Notes under the pieces: model-generated
What the model was told of the DNA's origin: nothing
The model's input: the letters and a program-made list of their open reading frames with translations, nothing else
Databases searched by the model: none
Part shown: piece by piece, positions 14,075 to 15,679 of the stretch
How the letters are laid out: the number at the start of each line of letters is the position of its first letter
Numbering within the stretch: the first letter of the stretch is position 1
Source: an uncultured Holophagaceae bacterium
GTDB lineage: Bacteria > Acidobacteriota > Holophagae > Holophagales > Holophagaceae
Assembly: GCA_903927605.1 (NCBI GenBank)
Contig: CAIYNT010000247.1
Span: 1 to 15,679, forward strand
DNA length: 15,679 nt
Reading direction: 5' to 3'
Made by a program: the position numbers and the translations under genes

Positions 14075-15043
14075 TCAGTTCTTCTCACCGCAGTTCGGGC
14101 AGACCGTGGCCATCCGGGGCAGTTGCCGGTAGCAGAACCGGCAGAGCCGGGAATGGGTGGCGGCATGCAGGGAGGGGTGGGGCCCAGAGCTTGATAAAGA
14201 CAGCACCGCAGTGCCAAGGGGCCTGGTTTCCCTTGCGACGTTCTCCTTCAGGCGGCGCAGGGCCTCCAGAAGGGCCTGGGCGGAGAGGTATCTCTCCCCG
14301 AGATTCACAGCCAGGGCCTTCATCACCACTTCCGAGAAGGCCTTCGGTACGATCGGATTGCGCAGATGCGGCGCCACGATCGGCTGACTGGAGAGTGCCT
14401 GGGCGATCTTCAGTGGGTCCGCATCGTAGAAGGGCACTGTTCCCGTGAGCATCTCGTAGAGCGTGATGCCCAGGGACCAGAGGTCGGACTGGAACACGGC
14501 CCGCCCCCGGAAATGTTCGGGCGCCATGTAGGGTGGCGATCCGATGCGCGTGGGCGCGTAGGGGACGTGCTGCATCTCCAGCACGCGGGAGGTGCCGAAG
14601 TCCGTGACCTTGGCCACCCCGTCCCGGTTCACCAGGATGTTGGCCGGGCGCAGGTCCCGGTGGAGGATCTGGTGGCCGTGGGCGAAGGCGATGGCACTGC
14701 AGACGTCCAGGCCGATCTCAAGGGCGCGCGTAGGCTGGAGGAACCGCTCGCGGCGGATGAGGCGATCGAGGCCTTCGCCTTCCACATATTCGAGCACCAT
14801 GAAGAAGATGCCGTTCTTCCGTTCGACGGTGATGAGCTCCACGATGTTCGGATGCTTCAGGCCCGCCATGATGCGGGGCTCCTTCAGCAGATCCACGATC
14901 TCTTCCTGCTGCTGATGGGGCACCTTGAGAGCCACTTTGCGGTTCACCCAGGTGTCCATGGCCAGGTACACGGCTCCGAAACCGCCGGAGCCCAGGCGGT
15001 CCAGGATCTGGTATTTGCCCAGGGTCTGGTCCTTGGAAAGCAC
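14075..15043 (-). CDS. Ser/Thr protein kinase with C-terminal zinc ribbon
   Basis: 322 residues, cytoplasmic, no membrane segment. Kinase domain about 1-260: glycine loop LGSGGFGAVY, catalytic Lys in KVALKVPH, catalytic loop HRDLRPANILV, DFGTSR, activation-segment end GSPPYMAPE and QSDLWSLGITLYEMLTG. All core residues are present. The catalytic loop has Arg where bacterial Hanks kinases usually have Lys (HRDLKPxN). After a Ser-rich linker comes C-X2-C-X10-C-X2-C (CRFC...CPNC), a zinc-ribbon ending instead of the common TM and PASTA or TPR parts. The GTG start at 15043 has GGAG 9 bases upstream. A strong terminator ends only 32 bases before this start. It is first gene of a probable kinase-tamB-moaD operon; targets unknown. 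Confidence 0.92.
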   Translation of the reverse strand: MLSKDQTLGKYQILDRLGSGGFGAVYLAMDTWVNRKVALKVPHQQQEEIVDLLKEPRIMAGLKHPNIVELITVERKNGIFFMVLEYVEGEGLDRLIRRERFLQPTRALEIGLDVCSAIAFAHGHQILHRDLRPANILVNRDGVAKVTDFGTSRVLEMQHVPYAPTRIGSPPYMAPEHFRGRAVFQSDLWSLGITLYEMLTGTVPFYDADPLKIAQALSSQPIVAPHLRNPIVPKAFSEVVMKALAVNLGERYLSAQALLEALRRLKENVARETRPLGTAVLSLSSSGPHPSLHAATHSRLCRFCYRQLPRMATVCPNCGEKN

Positions 15044-15075
15044 AGTCAGCGGCTCCGAAACGATGGGTTCAGAAT

Positions 15076-15113
15076 GACCGAAAAAGCCCCGCTGGGGCGG
15101 GGCTTTTTCGGTC
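15076..15113 (-). terminator. Strong bidirectional intrinsic terminator
   Basis: 17-bp perfect stem (GACCGAAAAAGCCCCGC at 15076-15092, loop TGGG, inverse arm at 15097-15113) with A and T runs built into the arms, so each strand has a GC stem followed by TTTTT. It ends leftward transcription from rpoD; no rightward gene needs it in the window. It lies between the rpoD remnant and the kinase start. Confidence 0.9.
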
Positions 15114-15127
15114 GGAAGGGGACAGGA

Positions 15128-15181
15128 TCAGCCGAGGAAGGCCTTGAGGGTTTTTGAGTAGCGCGGATGGCGAATCCTGTT
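15128..15181 (-). pseudogene. Orphan copy of the rpoD 3' end (last 17 codons and stop)
   Basis: The minus strand reads [17 protein letters not shown] followed by TGA. The true rpoD end reads [21 protein letters not shown] at 15264. Fifteen of 17 residues match, but nine codons differ silently. The copy is in another frame from rpoD and upstream of it the frame reads Arg-rich sequence unlike sigma factors, so only the tail survives. Either a remnant of a second sigma-70 gene, or the displaced original end of rpoD after an insertion that brought its own copy. The terminator follows 14 bases later. Confidence 0.8.
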
Positions 15182-15263
15182 CGCATCCCTTCGGAATGTG
15201 CCCTCGGCCCTGACGGGCCTTGGCTCACAAATTCGCCGACCCACTCGGGCAGGTCTCCCGCAT

Positions 15264-15679
15264 TCAGCCCAGGAATGCTTTGAGGGTCTTGGAATAGCGG
15301 GGATGCCTGATCTTTCTCAGCGCCTTGGACTCGATCTGGCGGATGCGCTCGCGGGTGACAGCGAATTCGCTGCCCACTTCCTCGAGGGTGTGCTCGGAGC
15401 CATCGTCGCCCACGCCGAAGCGCATGCGGAGGACGCGTTCCTCGCGCTCGCTGAGGGTGTTGAGGACGTTACGGACGGTCTCCTTGAGGCGCTGCTGCAC
15501 GACCTGCTCCACGGGGGAGACCACGGTCTTGTCCTCGATGAAGTCGCCCAGGTGGGAATCCTCCTCCTCGCCGATGGGGGTCTCGAGGGAGATGGGTTCC
15601 TGCGCGATCTTCATCACCTTGCGGACCTTGCCCACGGGCATGTCCATGGCGTGGGCGATCTCCTCGCTAGAGGGTTCCC
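15264..15679 (-). CDS. rpoD: Primary sigma factor RpoD, C-terminal part
   Basis: Housekeeping sigma-70, here only the last 137 residues; the 5' part lies beyond the window edge. Visible are the end of region 3 ([30 protein letters not shown]), the very conserved [14 protein letters not shown], region 4.1 ([19 protein letters not shown]) and the region 4.2 helix-turn-helix ([30 protein letters not shown]) that contacts the -35 element. It ends SKTLKAFLG. The [10 protein letters not shown] finger and the RIRQIE helix are those of group 1 sigma factors, so this is RpoD rather than RpoS or RpoH. Between its stop and the remnant (15182-15263) I see only a small GGCCC/GGGCC stem without a T-run. 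Confidence 0.96.
   Translation of the reverse strand, partial: EPSSEEIAHAMDMPVGKVRKVMKIAQEPISLETPIGEEEDSHLGDFIEDKTVVSPVEQVVQQRLKETVRNVLNTLSEREERVLRMRFGVGDDGSEHTLEEVGSEFAVTRERIRQIESKALRKIRHPRYSKTLKAFLG

Noticed and set aside
15046..15228. 60-codon open frame on the minus strand between rpoD and the kinase
   Set aside because: Runs through the terminator and is out of frame with the rpoD tail copy.

Overview
The window is GC-rich, densely coding chromosomal DNA from a Gram-negative bacterium. A TamB-like envelope protein, a class II (B12-dependent) ribonucleotide reductase, a small 4.5S-type SRP RNA and a eukaryotic-type Ser/Thr kinase fit an acidobacterium, possibly of the Holophaga/Geothrix group. 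That assignment is inferred from gene style and was not tested against a database. The content is mostly housekeeping. I see no phage, transposase, CRISPR or obvious defence locus.

Layout. Positions 1-1329 (-) hold the N-terminal part of nrdJ, cut by the window edge inside the NASNPCS active-site motif. Positions 1330-1903 carry no protein gene. They hold the SRP RNA gene (about 1611-1705, +) and, fused to its 3' end, a hairpin-rich segment bounded by a 15-bp direct repeat. Next come a DUF2400/TIGR02757 protein with an endonuclease III-like Fe-S cysteine signature (-), a small basic protein (+), an intrinsic terminator and a conserved hypothetical protein (-). A translationally coupled pair, hemH-hemY (+), covers the last steps of heme synthesis. 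A two-TM membrane protein follows. Then comes a 278-bp non-coding stretch (6878-7155) packed with small hairpins. It ends in a long stem that buries the ribosome-binding site of an SPL-like radical SAM gene. dnaX (+) follows and converges on moaD (-); their stop codons abut within TGATCA.

The right third is a leftward cluster: rpoD (cut by the window edge), a strong terminator, then a Ser/Thr kinase with a C-terminal zinc ribbon, a 1366-residue TamB-like protein and a MoaD-type sulfur carrier. The kinase, TamB and MoaD genes are tightly spaced and are probably one operon.

The best second-look items are: (1) an orphan copy of the last 17 rpoD codons, 15 of 17 residues identical but with nine synonymous differences, downstream of the real rpoD stop; (2) the 16-bp stem over the radical SAM start; (3) the duplicated 3' end of the SRP RNA gene flanking a hairpin element; (4) degenerate GCTGTAG-type heptamers, in sense orientation, at the stop codons of three unrelated genes; (5) the DUF2400 cysteine signature; and (6) the kinase-tamB-moaD operon.
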